Assembly (NCBI RefSeq): GCF_900215335.1
Contig: NZ_OCMT01000001.1
Span: 620,001 to 684,000 of the forward strand
DNA: 64,000 nt
Origin: Pedobacter xixiisoli
GTDB lineage: Bacteria; Bacteroidota; Bacteroidia; Sphingobacteriales; Sphingobacteriaceae
Direction: 5' to 3'
Positions within the stretch are counted from its first letter, which is position 1. Every line of letters begins with the position of its first letter. The notes below the pieces were generated by a model that saw only the letters and a program-made list of their open reading frames with translations, had not been told where the DNA came from and did not search any database. Made by a program: the position numbers and the translations under genes. Positions 52,401 through 60,249 of the stretch are shown piece after piece.

Positions 52401-55325
52401 CATATTCCATACATCAAAAATGTAATTGCTTTTAAACCAAATCAGGCTAATTATTTGCGTATTTACAAAGGCGATGTCAATACAGATAATTACGAAAGTG
52501 GAAAATATAAGCTGCTATTCTTGTTGAAAGATAATAGCTACTTCATTACCGATAGTATTTCTGTTAAAGCTAACGGTGCTAATTATTACAAATGGAACAG
52601 CTTTAAAATTATACAGGCTGATACTTTCAGCAAGAAATTAGATAGCACTATCAAAGCTACACCAAGTTTGGGTCGCCAGCTTGTTTTAGAAAGGCATCGT
52701 CGGTTCTTTAATAACTACCTATTTGATAAAAGTGAACTGAAAAAAACAGTACGAGGGAGGATTTTATCAACCGAAACTAAAAAAGTATTGAAAGGTGTAG
52801 TTGTAACGCTTGTGGATTTGGATGTGAGCACTACTAGCAATGCTAAAGGATGGTTCGAATTGAAAACACCTGAGTTAGGAGCTCTGAAAATATCTGCATG
52901 GGGCTATTACGATAAAATCGTTGAACTAGGCAATGCAACAATTGGAGATCTATTCTTAGATACGATTGGAAACGAGATAAAAGGAGTGGAAGTTGTTGGT
53001 TATCCTTCCATGAAAAAGCAAATGCTGGCTGGTAGTATTGCTGTTTTAAAATCGGAAGAACTAGTGGGGGCTCTAGCGGGTCGTGCTGCCGGTGTACAAT
53101 TGGAAGAAGCGGTAATATCTGTTAGAGGTTCCAATAGTATCAATGCTAATCAAAAGCCATTAGTTATTTTAGATGGTGTACCTTATGATGGCGATATCAG
53201 CACTTTAGATAAAGAAATCGTTAAAGATATCACGATACTTAAAGATGCCAGCGCAACTGCTATTTATGGCTCTAGAGCCGCAAATGGTGTAATCATTATC
53301 AAAAGTAAAAAAGGTAATTTGGCTAGCAATGCAACTGGCGAGCTTGTGGCGCAACAGCAAACCCTGCGTACTAATTTTAACGATGAAGGTTTTTGGCAGC
53401 CCAAACTAATTACAGATGAAAATGGCATCGCCAAGTTTACGGTGAAATTTCCTGATGACATTACCAAATGGACCACCCGTGTAATGGCGATGAACGGAAA
53501 TAAACAAACAGGCTACACCGAAGGAAGCATCAAATCATTTAAATCGTTAAGTGCCAACTTCGTTTCTCCACTTTTTGCCGTAACCGGCGATAGCATCAAC
53601 GTAATTGGAAAGCTGATGAACTACACGCCTTTGGAAGAAACGGGCATTCGTAAGTTCTCCTACAATGGACACGAATTAAGAAATTCTACCGTGAAATTTA
53701 AAAACTCGCTGATTGATACCTTGGGCATTGTGGTGAAATCGAAAGATAGCTTAAACTTTGAATATACATTGGCGCAAGAGAACGGTTATTTTGATGGAGA
53801 ACGTCGAAAAATTCCAGTTTTTGAAGCTGGCGTGAAGGAAACTAAAGGCTATTTTTCAGCTCTGCTAAGAGATACTATTATTAATTATTCGTTTGATAAA
53901 AACTTAGGTAAAATTACACTTAGAGCTGAGGCATCGGTATTTCCAACTTTATTGGACGAAATGACCAAACTTCGCAATTATGAGTATTTGTGTAATGAGC
54001 AACTGGCATCTAAACTGAAGGCGCTGTTGCTAGAAAAACGTGTACGCAAATATCTCGACCAAAAGTTTACACACGAAAAGGACATCACTTTTATCCTTAA
54101 AAAACTACAGCAAAATAAAAAGCCGCAGGGTACTTGGGGTTGGTGGCAAAACAGCGAAGAGCAAATGTGGATTAGCCTACATGTGGTAGAAGCATTGTTG
54201 CAAGCACAAAAAGATGGATATGCTGTAGATTTGAATAAACCTTTGCTTCAGCGTTATTTGATAGGTAAATTAACCGAAATGCCAAGCTATAACGACATAC
54301 AGGTGATTAGGTTATTGCACTTACTAGATGGCAAGAATTATATCAAAGATTGGGTTTTGGCTTACGAGCAAAGGGAATTGGAAAAACAAAAACAGCGTGA
54401 TGCAAATTTGCCAGCAGAACTTTTAGCATTAAAACAGCGAGAAACGAAAACCTCAGTTTATTCGATTTTAGAAATGATTGAATTGAAACAATTAGCTGGT
54501 TTAAAAATAGATTTGACTGCGATGTTAAAGCTTAAAAAACAGACGATGTTTGGTAGTATTTATTGGGGCGAAGAAAACATTCGTTTTTGGGATAACAGCA
54601 TTCAGAATACTTTATTGGCTTACCGAATTTTAAAAAATGCTGGCGGTTATGAAAACGAATTGGATAAAATAGCACTTTACTTTTTAGAGCAACGTAAAGA
54701 TGGGCAATGGCGAAATACTTATGAAGCGTCGTTGATTTTAGAAACCATTTTGCCAGCTTTTATGGCTACTAACGCAAAGGCAGAACCTGCATCAATTAAA
54801 GTGAACGATCAAGAGCTAACTCAGTTCCCTTTTGATACGACGATAGAAAATGCGACTGACTTAAGAGTGCAGAAGACGGGAAAAACTGCTGTGTACTTTA
54901 CCGCATATCAGCAGTTTCAAAATCCAAAACCTAACAAAGTTGATAAAGATTTTAAGGTTGCCTCTACTTTAATGCAAAATGGTGCCGCCTCGTCGAAATT
55001 AAAAGCGGGAACTACTGCAACGCTAAAGGTTGATGTGGAAGTAAGAGCAGATGCAGATTACGTGATGATTGAAATCCCAATTCCTGCGGGTTGTAGTTAC
55101 GAAAATAAAATGCAGAATTTTTGGGGTGTAGAAACCCACAGGGAGTATTTTAAGAACAAAACATCAATTTTTTGTACTAAGATGAAACAAGGCAAATACA
55201 CCTTCGAGATAGATTTGATGCCGCGTTACACCGGTAGTTATGTATTAAATCCCGCAAAAGCAGAGCTGATGTATTTTCCAGTTTTTTACGGCAGGGAAGG
55301 AATGAAAAAGGTAGAGATTAAGTAG
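49446..55325 (+). CDS. Alpha-2-macroglobulin-like protein with embedded TonB-plug module
   Basis: 1959 residues from ATG 49446, which opens the signal peptide MKLRLLILSAFLTFNAVAQ; an upstream in-frame TTG is not needed. MG-type beta-sandwiches fill about 90-1080 (MVFSKPIYKPLDTVKFKAYL, near 225, is the MG2-like signature). A carboxypeptidase-regulatory-like domain (about 1099-1165) and a SusC-like plug segment (about 1189-1292, with VLKSEELVGALAGRAAGVQL, KPLVILDGVPYDG, ILKDASATAIYGSRAANG) are inserted. The A2M core resumes (FWQPKLITDENGIAKFTVKFPDDITKWTTRVMA), then a thioester CNEQ at 1516-1519 and the thioester-domain helices. Bacterial A2M proteins trap foreign proteases by covalent thioester linkage in the periplasm. 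No beta-barrel follows the plug, so it is not a receptor. Confidence 0.88.
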   Translation: MKLRLLILSAFLTFNAVAQNKLSKSKQVSDATFVYKITDKEAVFLLKDKKVNESFYHTLTSSDYYKEYLKKNLPFGNYLLVNASGGSLNTVFKAENNVSLQFINNQKDFQFYIVDVKGNLIANALVEINGKKRAQYDRKAKLYRSTYSKENGKPKEDGLIKVVHEGVSNFFEYDLDDNNRYYDREEREDWSFFKKVAYAFPVKYFWRPFKKIHNKRKTTKPLYAGYMVFSKPIYKPLDTVKFKAYLINYKGGEIKNKPADVVLKVGGNKTLATINPYKNGGYEYSFVLADSLNLKLDRNYSISLEEKARNKKKAFHIANNFRYEDYELKALDFSLRTDKDVQTKDSLITVYFKATDENELAVPDGRVELVLTTNHVSYYTDYKVFLPDTLWKKNITLEPVGETKLVLPADIFPRANFSFDLEAKFLNSNNEARTASKSLTYNDSNWAKKTNKAIEIKSEFKKDSLVLSYFENGKSQSQSSKLISYTANDMVINSQQITLPFKVKTDYRAEYYEVETPKDTTTIYINSLKPELQINAVQNKDSLRVVVINEHKIPFWYTIFSDNKVFLRGYTHQLDTLIKNNSKKASHIRINYIWDEDEMTNEVSAFYNLNQLNLKLVAPEMVYPGQKVNMLVQVTDINHKPVAETDVTAQAFTAKFKDAPSVRLPYLGRKYLIRKQSNIKVEADEAYGSVSKNLDKLAWIKWSKSLGLDSIEYFKFTHPNPTYNVIEATNDSTTQVAPFVMLDGQILPANIVYIDNVPVFFSQAQQLQRYSFLVTPGLHDFKIRTADKLVTVKNYHITAGKKTIFSVLADTTNKFFAVNKPTTLTPEESQELDNYMIRIANNFNLNKTTVAAQLTDTRLLINPNNRNDRELVVGPIRENHLTFDNEKWHQNFMKEAGYTYTFEPGLIKQKSNKTKYAFDTKLYNGSSNGNTNIANEYALKKKEIDKIWTDFLDLRSRTTELFSIDYTNLKTFGKLTYHIDTAFTNHIPYIKNVIAFKPNQANYLRIYKGDVNTDNYESGKYKLLFLLKDNSYFITDSISVKANGANYYKWNSFKIIQADTFSKKLDSTIKATPSLGRQLVLERHRRFFNNYLFDKSELKKTVRGRILSTETKKVLKGVVVTLVDLDVSTTSNAKGWFELKTPELGALKISAWGYYDKIVELGNATIGDLFLDTIGNEIKGVEVVGYPSMKKQMLAGSIAVLKSEELVGALAGRAAGVQLEEAVISVRGSNSINANQKPLVILDGVPYDGDISTLDKEIVKDITILKDASATAIYGSRAANGVIIIKSKKGNLASNATGELVAQQQTLRTNFNDEGFWQPKLITDENGIAKFTVKFPDDITKWTTRVMAMNGNKQTGYTEGSIKSFKSLSANFVSPLFAVTGDSINVIGKLMNYTPLEETGIRKFSYNGHELRNSTVKFKNSLIDTLGIVVKSKDSLNFEYTLAQENGYFDGERRKIPVFEAGVKETKGYFSALLRDTIINYSFDKNLGKITLRAEASVFPTLLDEMTKLRNYEYLCNEQLASKLKALLLEKRVRKYLDQKFTHEKDITFILKKLQQNKKPQGTWGWWQNSEEQMWISLHVVEALLQAQKDGYAVDLNKPLLQRYLIGKLTEMPSYNDIQVIRLLHLLDGKNYIKDWVLAYEQRELEKQKQRDANLPAELLALKQRETKTSVYSILEMIELKQLAGLKIDLTAMLKLKKQTMFGSIYWGEENIRFWDNSIQNTLLAYRILKNAGGYENELDKIALYFLEQRKDGQWRNTYEASLILETILPAFMATNAKAEPASIKVNDQELTQFPFDTTIENATDLRVQKTGKTAVYFTAYQQFQNPKPNKVDKDFKVASTLMQNGAASSKLKAGTTATLKVDVEVRADADYVMIEIPIPAGCSYENKMQNFWGVETHREYFKNKTSIFCTKMKQGKYTFEIDLMPRYTGSYVLNPAKAELMYFPVFYGREGMKKVEIK

Positions 55326-55348
55326 AGGAATTAATCTCGACATCAACT

Positions 55349-55423
55349 CGTCATTGCGAGGTACGAAGCAATATTAAAGCACCATACTATAGTAGTAAGA
55401 TTGCTTCGTGCCTCGCAATGACG
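55349..55423. repeat. Palindromic element with CGTCATTGCGAGG ends
   Basis: The ends CGTCATTGCGAGG and CCTCGCAATGACG are perfectly complementary. The inner parts ACGAAGCAAT-TT and AAGATTGCTTCGT also pair, giving a 75-bp hairpin-forming unit. The CGTCATTGCGAG...GAAGCAAT pattern is a repeat type found in many unrelated bacterial genomes. It carries no coding capacity and is likely one of several copies. Confidence 0.85.
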
Positions 55424-55690
55424 AAACCTTATAAAACTGTTTGGGTTTTCGCTAGGCGATAGCGTCTCAAACTTACGTTCAGCTAATTTTCGGTCTCTTA
55501 TTTTTCGGATAGTATCAATAAGCCAAAGCATATACTTTGAAAGAAAAATAAGCAACCGAGAGTTTTTGTTACTTTTTGCGGTCAAAAAGTAAGAGCCCAG
55601 CGGCGGCGAGCTTAACAAATACATTATAATAAATACAGATTAGTCTTTAATTTGAAAAGAGGTTACCCTCACTTTAAATTGCCCTACGTT

Positions 55691-55719
55691 ATCGGGAACG
55701 ATTGCGCAAATATTTGCGC
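55691..55719 (+). promoter_or_regulatory. Adjacent operator-like dyads upstream of uxaB
   Basis: ATCGGGAACGAT (55691-55702) has ATCG/CGAT arms around GGAA. It is followed one base later by the perfect 16-bp palindrome GCGCAAATATTTGCGC (55704-55719). The first resembles LacI-type operators in having a CG-containing half-site. Together they probably control the uronate genes starting at 55833; the regulator is not in this window. Confidence 0.5.
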
Positions 55720-55731
55720 TTAAATCAAAGT

Positions 55732-55792
55732 TTTACTAGCATAAATTATGTAGAATTGTTTCGACCAAATGCTAGTAAAGGTGCTTTATGCT
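55732..55792 (+). promoter_or_regulatory. Mutually exclusive stem-loops in the uxaB leader
   Basis: TTTACTAGCAT (55732-55742) is fully complementary to ATGCTAGTAAA (55769-55779) across a 26-nt spacer. The overlapping AGCATAAA (55738-55745) is fully complementary to TTTATGCT (55785-55792). Both cannot form at once, the logic of an attenuator or riboswitch, though no known class is recognised. The start codon lies 41 nt downstream. Confidence 0.4.
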
Positions 55793-55832
55793 TCTCTATT
55801 AGCTCAGAAATAACTGAAAAGCTTGTAAAGAA

Positions 55833-57347
55833 ATGATTTTATCAAAAGATAATCTGAAACTAATTGCCACAGAAAATGTGGTTGTCCCAAATGCAGAAAT
55901 TTTCGAATTACCAGAGAAGGTTTTACAATTTGGAACAGGGGTGTTGTTACGTGGTTTACCAGATTATTTTATCGATAAAGCTAATCGTGAAGGCGTTTTC
56001 AATGGTCGCGTGGCGGTAGTGAAATCTACAGGTGCTAACACTTCAGAGTTCGATCAACAAGACTCGCTTTATACGCTTTGTGTTCGTGGCATCGAAAACG
56101 GACAACCAGTTTCAGAAAACATCATTTCATCAGCCATTAGCCGAGTTATTGCAGCCGAAAAAGATTGGCAAGCAATTTTAGACATCGCTAAATCGGAAGA
56201 ACTACAAATCGTGGTTTCTAATACAACAGAGGTTGGTATTCAATACGTAGAAGAAAGCATTGAAAATAATCCACCTTCATCATTCCCCGCAAAATTGCTA
56301 TCTGTTTTATACGAACGTTTCAAAGCTTTTAATGGCGATAATAGTAAAGGTTTGGTCATTGTGGCTACCGAATTAATTCCTGATAACGGAACTAAGCTAG
56401 GCGAAATTGTATTGAAACTAGCGCATTATAATAAACTAGAAGCAAACTTTATCGCTTGGTTAGCACAAGCAAATACTTTCTGTAATTCATTGGTAGATAG
56501 AATTGTGCCAGGTAAGCCTGATGCAGAGACTATTCAGGCTTTGCAAGAAGAACTAGGTTACGAGGATGCTTTGCTGTCAATGACGGAACCTTATCGCCTT
56601 TGGGCAATTGAAGGTGGCAAGCATGTGGCTGATGTACTTTCTTTTGCAACGGTAGACGAAGGCGTGATCATTGCCGAAGACATCGAAATTTACAGAGAAC
56701 TTAAAGTGCGTTTATTGAACGGTACACATACCTTAAGCTCGGGTATTGCTTTCCTTTTAGGAATTGATACGGTAAAGAATGCCATGACTCATGAGTTGAT
56801 GACGAACTACATCGAAACCTTAATGGCCACAGAAATTGGTCCGGCAATTCCGTACGAAGTAGATAAAAAACAAAGCGATGTCTTTGCAAATGCGGTGAAA
56901 GACCGTTTTTCCAATCCATCTATCGAACATTTTTGGACAAGCATTGCATTTCAGTACACAATGAAGATGAAAATTCGCATCCTTCCATTGCTACTGAATT
57001 ACTATAAAATATTTAATCAAGTTCCTGTACATATCGCTTTAGGTTTCGCAGCTTACTTGGCCTTCTCTCGAGTAGAGAGAGAAGAGAATGGTCTATATTT
57101 TGGTTTGGATAATGGTGCGAGTTATCGGTTAAACGATGACTCTGCACCTTATTTATTTGAAAAGTACAACCAAAATCCAGATGAATTTGTAGAGCAAGTT
57201 TTGACAGATGAGCACATTTGGGGGGTAAATCTAACTCAATTGACAGGGTTTATACCAGAGGTGAAGAACTTATATTTGGAAATCATTAACCAAGGTGCTG
57301 CTACTGTTTTATCTAAGTTCACGACAGCTCAGCTTAAAGAAGTTTAG
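55833..57347 (+). CDS. uxaB: Tagaturonate reductase
   Basis: 504 residues, cytoplasmic, of the long-chain mannitol dehydrogenase family. It reduces D-tagaturonate to D-altronate with NADH, the second step of galacturonate catabolism. The N-terminal Rossmann part starts VLQFGTGVLLRGLPDYFIDKANREGVF, as in UxaB. SLYTLCVRGIENG and VVSNTTEVGIQYVE are further matches. The C-terminal domain has the family motif VRLLNGTHTLSSG (about 290-302) near the active site. Length and spacing match bacterial UxaB rather than fructuronate reductase or mannitol dehydrogenase. It is the first gene of the uronate cluster, with altronate dehydratase 65 bp downstream. A long leader with paired dyads precedes it. Confidence 0.9.
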   Translation: MILSKDNLKLIATENVVVPNAEIFELPEKVLQFGTGVLLRGLPDYFIDKANREGVFNGRVAVVKSTGANTSEFDQQDSLYTLCVRGIENGQPVSENIISSAISRVIAAEKDWQAILDIAKSEELQIVVSNTTEVGIQYVEESIENNPPSSFPAKLLSVLYERFKAFNGDNSKGLVIVATELIPDNGTKLGEIVLKLAHYNKLEANFIAWLAQANTFCNSLVDRIVPGKPDAETIQALQEELGYEDALLSMTEPYRLWAIEGGKHVADVLSFATVDEGVIIAEDIEIYRELKVRLLNGTHTLSSGIAFLLGIDTVKNAMTHELMTNYIETLMATEIGPAIPYEVDKKQSDVFANAVKDRFSNPSIEHFWTSIAFQYTMKMKIRILPLLLNYYKIFNQVPVHIALGFAAYLAFSRVEREENGLYFGLDNGASYRLNDDSAPYLFEKYNQNPDEFVEQVLTDEHIWGVNLTQLTGFIPEVKNLYLEIINQGAATVLSKFTTAQLKEV

Positions 57348-57412
57348 AAAAAATCAAGCTTTCTAATTAATCGGAGCAGAAATACTGACCGACGAAAGAA
57401 TATAATATTTAA

Positions 57413-59056
57413 ATGAAACAACAAGTTTTAAAAGTACATCCAAAAGATAATGTTTTGGTAGCCTTAACCGATCTTAAAGCAGGCGAGTTAGTGGGTTTCC
57501 AAGGCGTAAATTATTTATTGGTTGATGATGTAGATGCCAAGCATAAATTCTACATGCAAGATATGCAGGCAGGTGATGAGGTTTATATGTATGGTACTTT
57601 GGTAGGTAAAATCCAGTTTCCGGTAACATTGGGAACTAGAATGACTACCGATAACCTAAAACATGCGGCGGCTCCTTACGAGTATCGTCCATATCATTAC
57701 GAGTGGCATGCGCCAGATGTGTCTAAGTTTGAAGGAAGAACTTTCAATGGTTACCACCGTGCAGATGGCAAGGTTGGTACAGCCAATTATTGGTTGTTCA
57801 TTCCCACGGTTTTTTGTGAAAATAGAAACTTAGATGTAATCCGCGAAGCGTTACACAATGAACTAGGTTATGCAGTAACTGCGAAATATAAAAACTACAC
57901 GCAACACTTAATCGAAGCTTTTAAAAGTGGGACAGATATTTCGTCTTTAGATGCGCCAATGGCATTTGAAGGTTCAAGAAATGAGCGTGTTTTCAAAAAT
58001 ATCGATGGTATCAAATTTCTAAACCATCAAGGTGGATGTGGCGGTATCAGACAAGATGCGGCTGTTTTAAGTAAATTGTTGGCAGCTTACGCCGACCATC
58101 CAAATGTGGCTGGGGTAACTGTATTGAGTTTGGGATGTCAGAATTTGCAGGTGCAAGATTTTACTGCCGATTTAAAAGGCCGTAATCCTAATTTCGATAA
58201 GCCAATCTATATTTTCGAGCAGCAGCAATCGCAAAGTGAAGAAAATATGATTGCTTTGGCCATTAAAAAGACCTTTGAAGGTTTAGTAGAGGCTAACAAA
58301 ATTGAAAGAGCGCCAGCACCTTTAAGTAAATTGACCTTAGGTGTGAAATGTGGTGGTAGCGATGGTTTTAGTGGTATTTCGGCAAATCCAGCGGTAGGTT
58401 ATTGCGCTGATTTGCTAGTAGCTTTAGGCGGTACAGTTTTACTGGCCGAGTTCCCTGAGTTGTGTGGCGCTGAGCAAAACATGATTGACAGGACCATTGA
58501 AGAAGCCTCTGCTAGAAAGTTCATGAAATTGATGGGAGCTTACAGTGAAGCTGCAGAAAATGCAGGTTCAGGTTTCCATATGAACCCTTCGCCAGGTAAT
58601 ATCAAAGATGGTTTAATCACCGATGCGATTAAAAGTAACGGAGCTGCCAAAAAAGGTGGTACTTCGCCAATTGTAGATGTGTTGGATTATACTGAGCCAT
58701 CAACCAAACCAGGTTTAAACTTGGTTTGTACGCCAGGTAATGATGTAGAAGCTACTACCGGTAAAGCGGCAAGTGGTGCTACACTAATTTTATTTACCAC
58801 AGGCTTGGGTACACCAACTGGAAACCCAGTTTGTCCGGTAATTAAAGTGGCTACCAATAATGACTTAACCAAACGTATGGGAGATATTATTGATATCAAC
58901 ACGGGGCCAGTTATTGAAGGCGAGAAAACCATTGAAGAAATGGGCGAGGATATTTTAGAGTATTGTATCAAAGCGGCAAGTGGCGAGGTAATTCCGAAAG
59001 CGGTATTATTAAACCAAGATGATTTTATTCCATGGAAACGTGGCGTTTCATTGTAG
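57413..59056 (+). CDS. uxaA: Altronate dehydratase
   Basis: 547 residues, cytoplasmic. An N-terminal SAF-type domain (about 1-90, VLKVHPKDNVLVALTDLKAGELV) is joined to the large catalytic domain. Cys-containing blocks NHQGGCGGIRQD, LSLGCQNLQ and TLGVKCGGSDGFSGISANPAVG are conserved in the UxaA/GarD family and involved in metal binding. It converts D-altronate to 2-keto-3-deoxygluconate (KDG) with an iron cofactor. The C-terminal GNDVEATTGKAASGATLILFTTGLGTPTGNPVCPVIKVATN is also typical. Full length. Substrate is supplied by the upstream tagaturonate reductase and product goes to the KDG kinase encoded further down the cluster. Confidence 0.94.
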   Translation: MKQQVLKVHPKDNVLVALTDLKAGELVGFQGVNYLLVDDVDAKHKFYMQDMQAGDEVYMYGTLVGKIQFPVTLGTRMTTDNLKHAAAPYEYRPYHYEWHAPDVSKFEGRTFNGYHRADGKVGTANYWLFIPTVFCENRNLDVIREALHNELGYAVTAKYKNYTQHLIEAFKSGTDISSLDAPMAFEGSRNERVFKNIDGIKFLNHQGGCGGIRQDAAVLSKLLAAYADHPNVAGVTVLSLGCQNLQVQDFTADLKGRNPNFDKPIYIFEQQQSQSEENMIALAIKKTFEGLVEANKIERAPAPLSKLTLGVKCGGSDGFSGISANPAVGYCADLLVALGGTVLLAEFPELCGAEQNMIDRTIEEASARKFMKLMGAYSEAAENAGSGFHMNPSPGNIKDGLITDAIKSNGAAKKGGTSPIVDVLDYTEPSTKPGLNLVCTPGNDVEATTGKAASGATLILFTTGLGTPTGNPVCPVIKVATNNDLTKRMGDIIDINTGPVIEGEKTIEEMGEDILEYCIKAASGEVIPKAVLLNQDDFIPWKRGVSL

Positions 59057-59102
59057 AGACAAATCATCATTTGTCTCCTGAGGCGCAAAATCTTGCGCCT
59101 TT
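59056..59102 (+). terminator. Tandem hairpins at the end of uxaA
   Basis: GAGACAAAT-CATC-ATTTGTCTC (59056-59077) overlaps the last base of the stop codon. It is followed by AGGCGCAA-AATC-TTGCGCCT (59081-59100) and TTTACAG. Both stems are perfect. The T-run is short, so they may attenuate rather than abolish readthrough into kduI or protect the mRNA 3' end. Confidence 0.55.
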
Positions 59103-59229
59103 ACAGAACAACGTTTGGATAAATTATCATTTGTCTGCCACAACGTTTAGGGTTATATTAGCCAAAATCGTCTGTCATTAAAACGAGGATCAAACCAAAA
59201 CCTCTAATGACGGACCCAAAATATAGAAA

Positions 59230-60060
59230 ATGAAACAAATACAAGCAGTACACTCAGAAGATTTCAAGAGTTACGACACCGAAAAAATCAGAGAAAGATT
59301 TTTATTGGACGACTTGAAAGCGACGGACAAAGCAAATTTTGTCTACTCACACTACGACAGAATGGTTACCGGTTTAATCACGCCAGTAAACAGTGTTGTA
59401 GATTTAGGTAATTACGATATTTTACGTGCCGATTATTTCTTAGAAAGAAGAGAACTAGGCGTTATTAACGTAGGCGGTGCAGGTACAATTGTTGCCGATG
59501 GAACTAGCTACGATTTAAACAAAAAAGATTGCTTATACTTAGGTAAAGGCGTTAAGGACGTGAAGTTTAGCAGTAAAGATGCTAGTAATCCAGCTGTTTT
59601 TTATGCACTTTCGGCACCAGCACATACCAGTCACCCAACAGCATTTGCTAGTCACGCAGATGTTTTTTCAGCAGATTTAGGTGCTTTAGAAACTGCAAAT
59701 CAACGTACCATTTCTCGTTATATCCATAAAGATGGTATCCAAAGCTGTCAGTTGGTAATGGGTTTAACATCATTAGCAAATGGGTCTATTTGGAACACAA
59801 TTCCTCCTCATACCCACGACAGAAGAATGGAAGTTTATTTCTATTTCGATGTAGAAGCAGACCAAAGAGTTATTCATTTTATGGGCGAACCTCAACAAAC
59901 TCGTCATATTGTAATGGCTAACCACGAGGCAGTTTTATCGCCAACTTGGAGTATTCACTCTGGTGCTGGTACCAAAAACTATAGCTTTATTTGGGGTATG
60001 GCTGGCGAGAATTTAGATTACGCAGATATGGATACTTTTCCAGTAGCTGAATTGAGATAA
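59230..60060 (+). CDS. kduI: 5-dehydro-4-deoxy-D-glucuronate isomerase
   Basis: 276 residues, cytoplasmic bicupin. It isomerises 5-keto-4-deoxyuronate, formed from unsaturated galacturonate released by pectate lyases, to 2,5-diketo-3-deoxygluconate. The zinc site is intact: H194 and H196 in IPPHTHDRRMEVYFYF, E201, and H243 in WSIHSGAGTKNY. These sit two residues earlier than the known E. coli positions. The family opening REKFLL-like block (IRERFLLDDLKATDKANFVYSHYDRMVTG) is also visible. It is followed by an SDR oxidoreductase gene, as kduI usually precedes the next enzyme. Presence implies the organism also cleaves pectin by lyases, although none is encoded in this window. Confidence 0.95.
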   Translation: MKQIQAVHSEDFKSYDTEKIRERFLLDDLKATDKANFVYSHYDRMVTGLITPVNSVVDLGNYDILRADYFLERRELGVINVGGAGTIVADGTSYDLNKKDCLYLGKGVKDVKFSSKDASNPAVFYALSAPAHTSHPTAFASHADVFSADLGALETANQRTISRYIHKDGIQSCQLVMGLTSLANGSIWNTIPPHTHDRRMEVYFYFDVEADQRVIHFMGEPQQTRHIVMANHEAVLSPTWSIHSGAGTKNYSFIWGMAGENLDYADMDTFPVAELR

Positions 60061-60073
60061 GAAATAATAATTA

Positions 60074-60192
60074 ACCACAAAAGCACAAAGAGCACTAAGA
60101 AATTTAAAGACTTACGAAGTTTCGTAAACTTCGTAAGTCTGCAATGTTCAAAACTCATAACTCAATCTTTGTGTGCTTCGTGTCTTTGTGGT
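60074..60192. repeat. Nested palindromic element between kduI and the SDR gene
   Basis: Outer imperfect arms (ACCACAAAAGCACAAAG... / ...GTGTCTTTGTGGT) enclose a perfect inner palindrome at 60108-60140, with 15-bp arms AGACTTACGAAGTTT and AAACTTCGTAAGTCT around CGT. The whole is non-coding and resembles dispersed intergenic palindromes of Bacteroidota. It interrupts an otherwise functional gene cluster. Confidence 0.8.
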
Positions 60193-60249
60193 AAAAAAAA
60201 ACAAACCCGTGCTAATAAATTAGTATCGTGGTAAAAACATAAACATTAA

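Larger units (their letters stand above)
55326..55832. other. 507-bp intergenic region with repeats and uxaB regulatory signals
   Basis: Contents in order are an inverted repeat at 55349-55423 (separate entry), a nested small stem GTTTG/CAAAC with CGCTA/TAGCG (55439-55472), and a perfect 10-bp hairpin TTACTTTTTG-CGGT-CAAAAAGTAA (55569-55592). The regulatory dyads before uxaB come last (separate entries). The minus-strand frame crossing it has biased composition and no recognisable domain, so no gene is called. The left half may be a decayed or dispersed element. Confidence 0.5.

Noticed and set aside
53010..53320. Separate TonB-dependent receptor inside the macroglobulin gene
   Set aside because: The plug segment is in frame with and followed by the A2M core and no barrel is present, so it is an internal domain.
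55343..55624. 93-residue minus-strand frame
   Set aside because: It runs through a palindromic repeat and hairpins, has no recognisable domain or start context, and is best explained by repeat sequence.
58687..59088. 133-residue frame antisense to the end of uxaA
   Set aside because: It is a shadow of the conserved C-terminal uxaA coding sequence and the hairpins after it.
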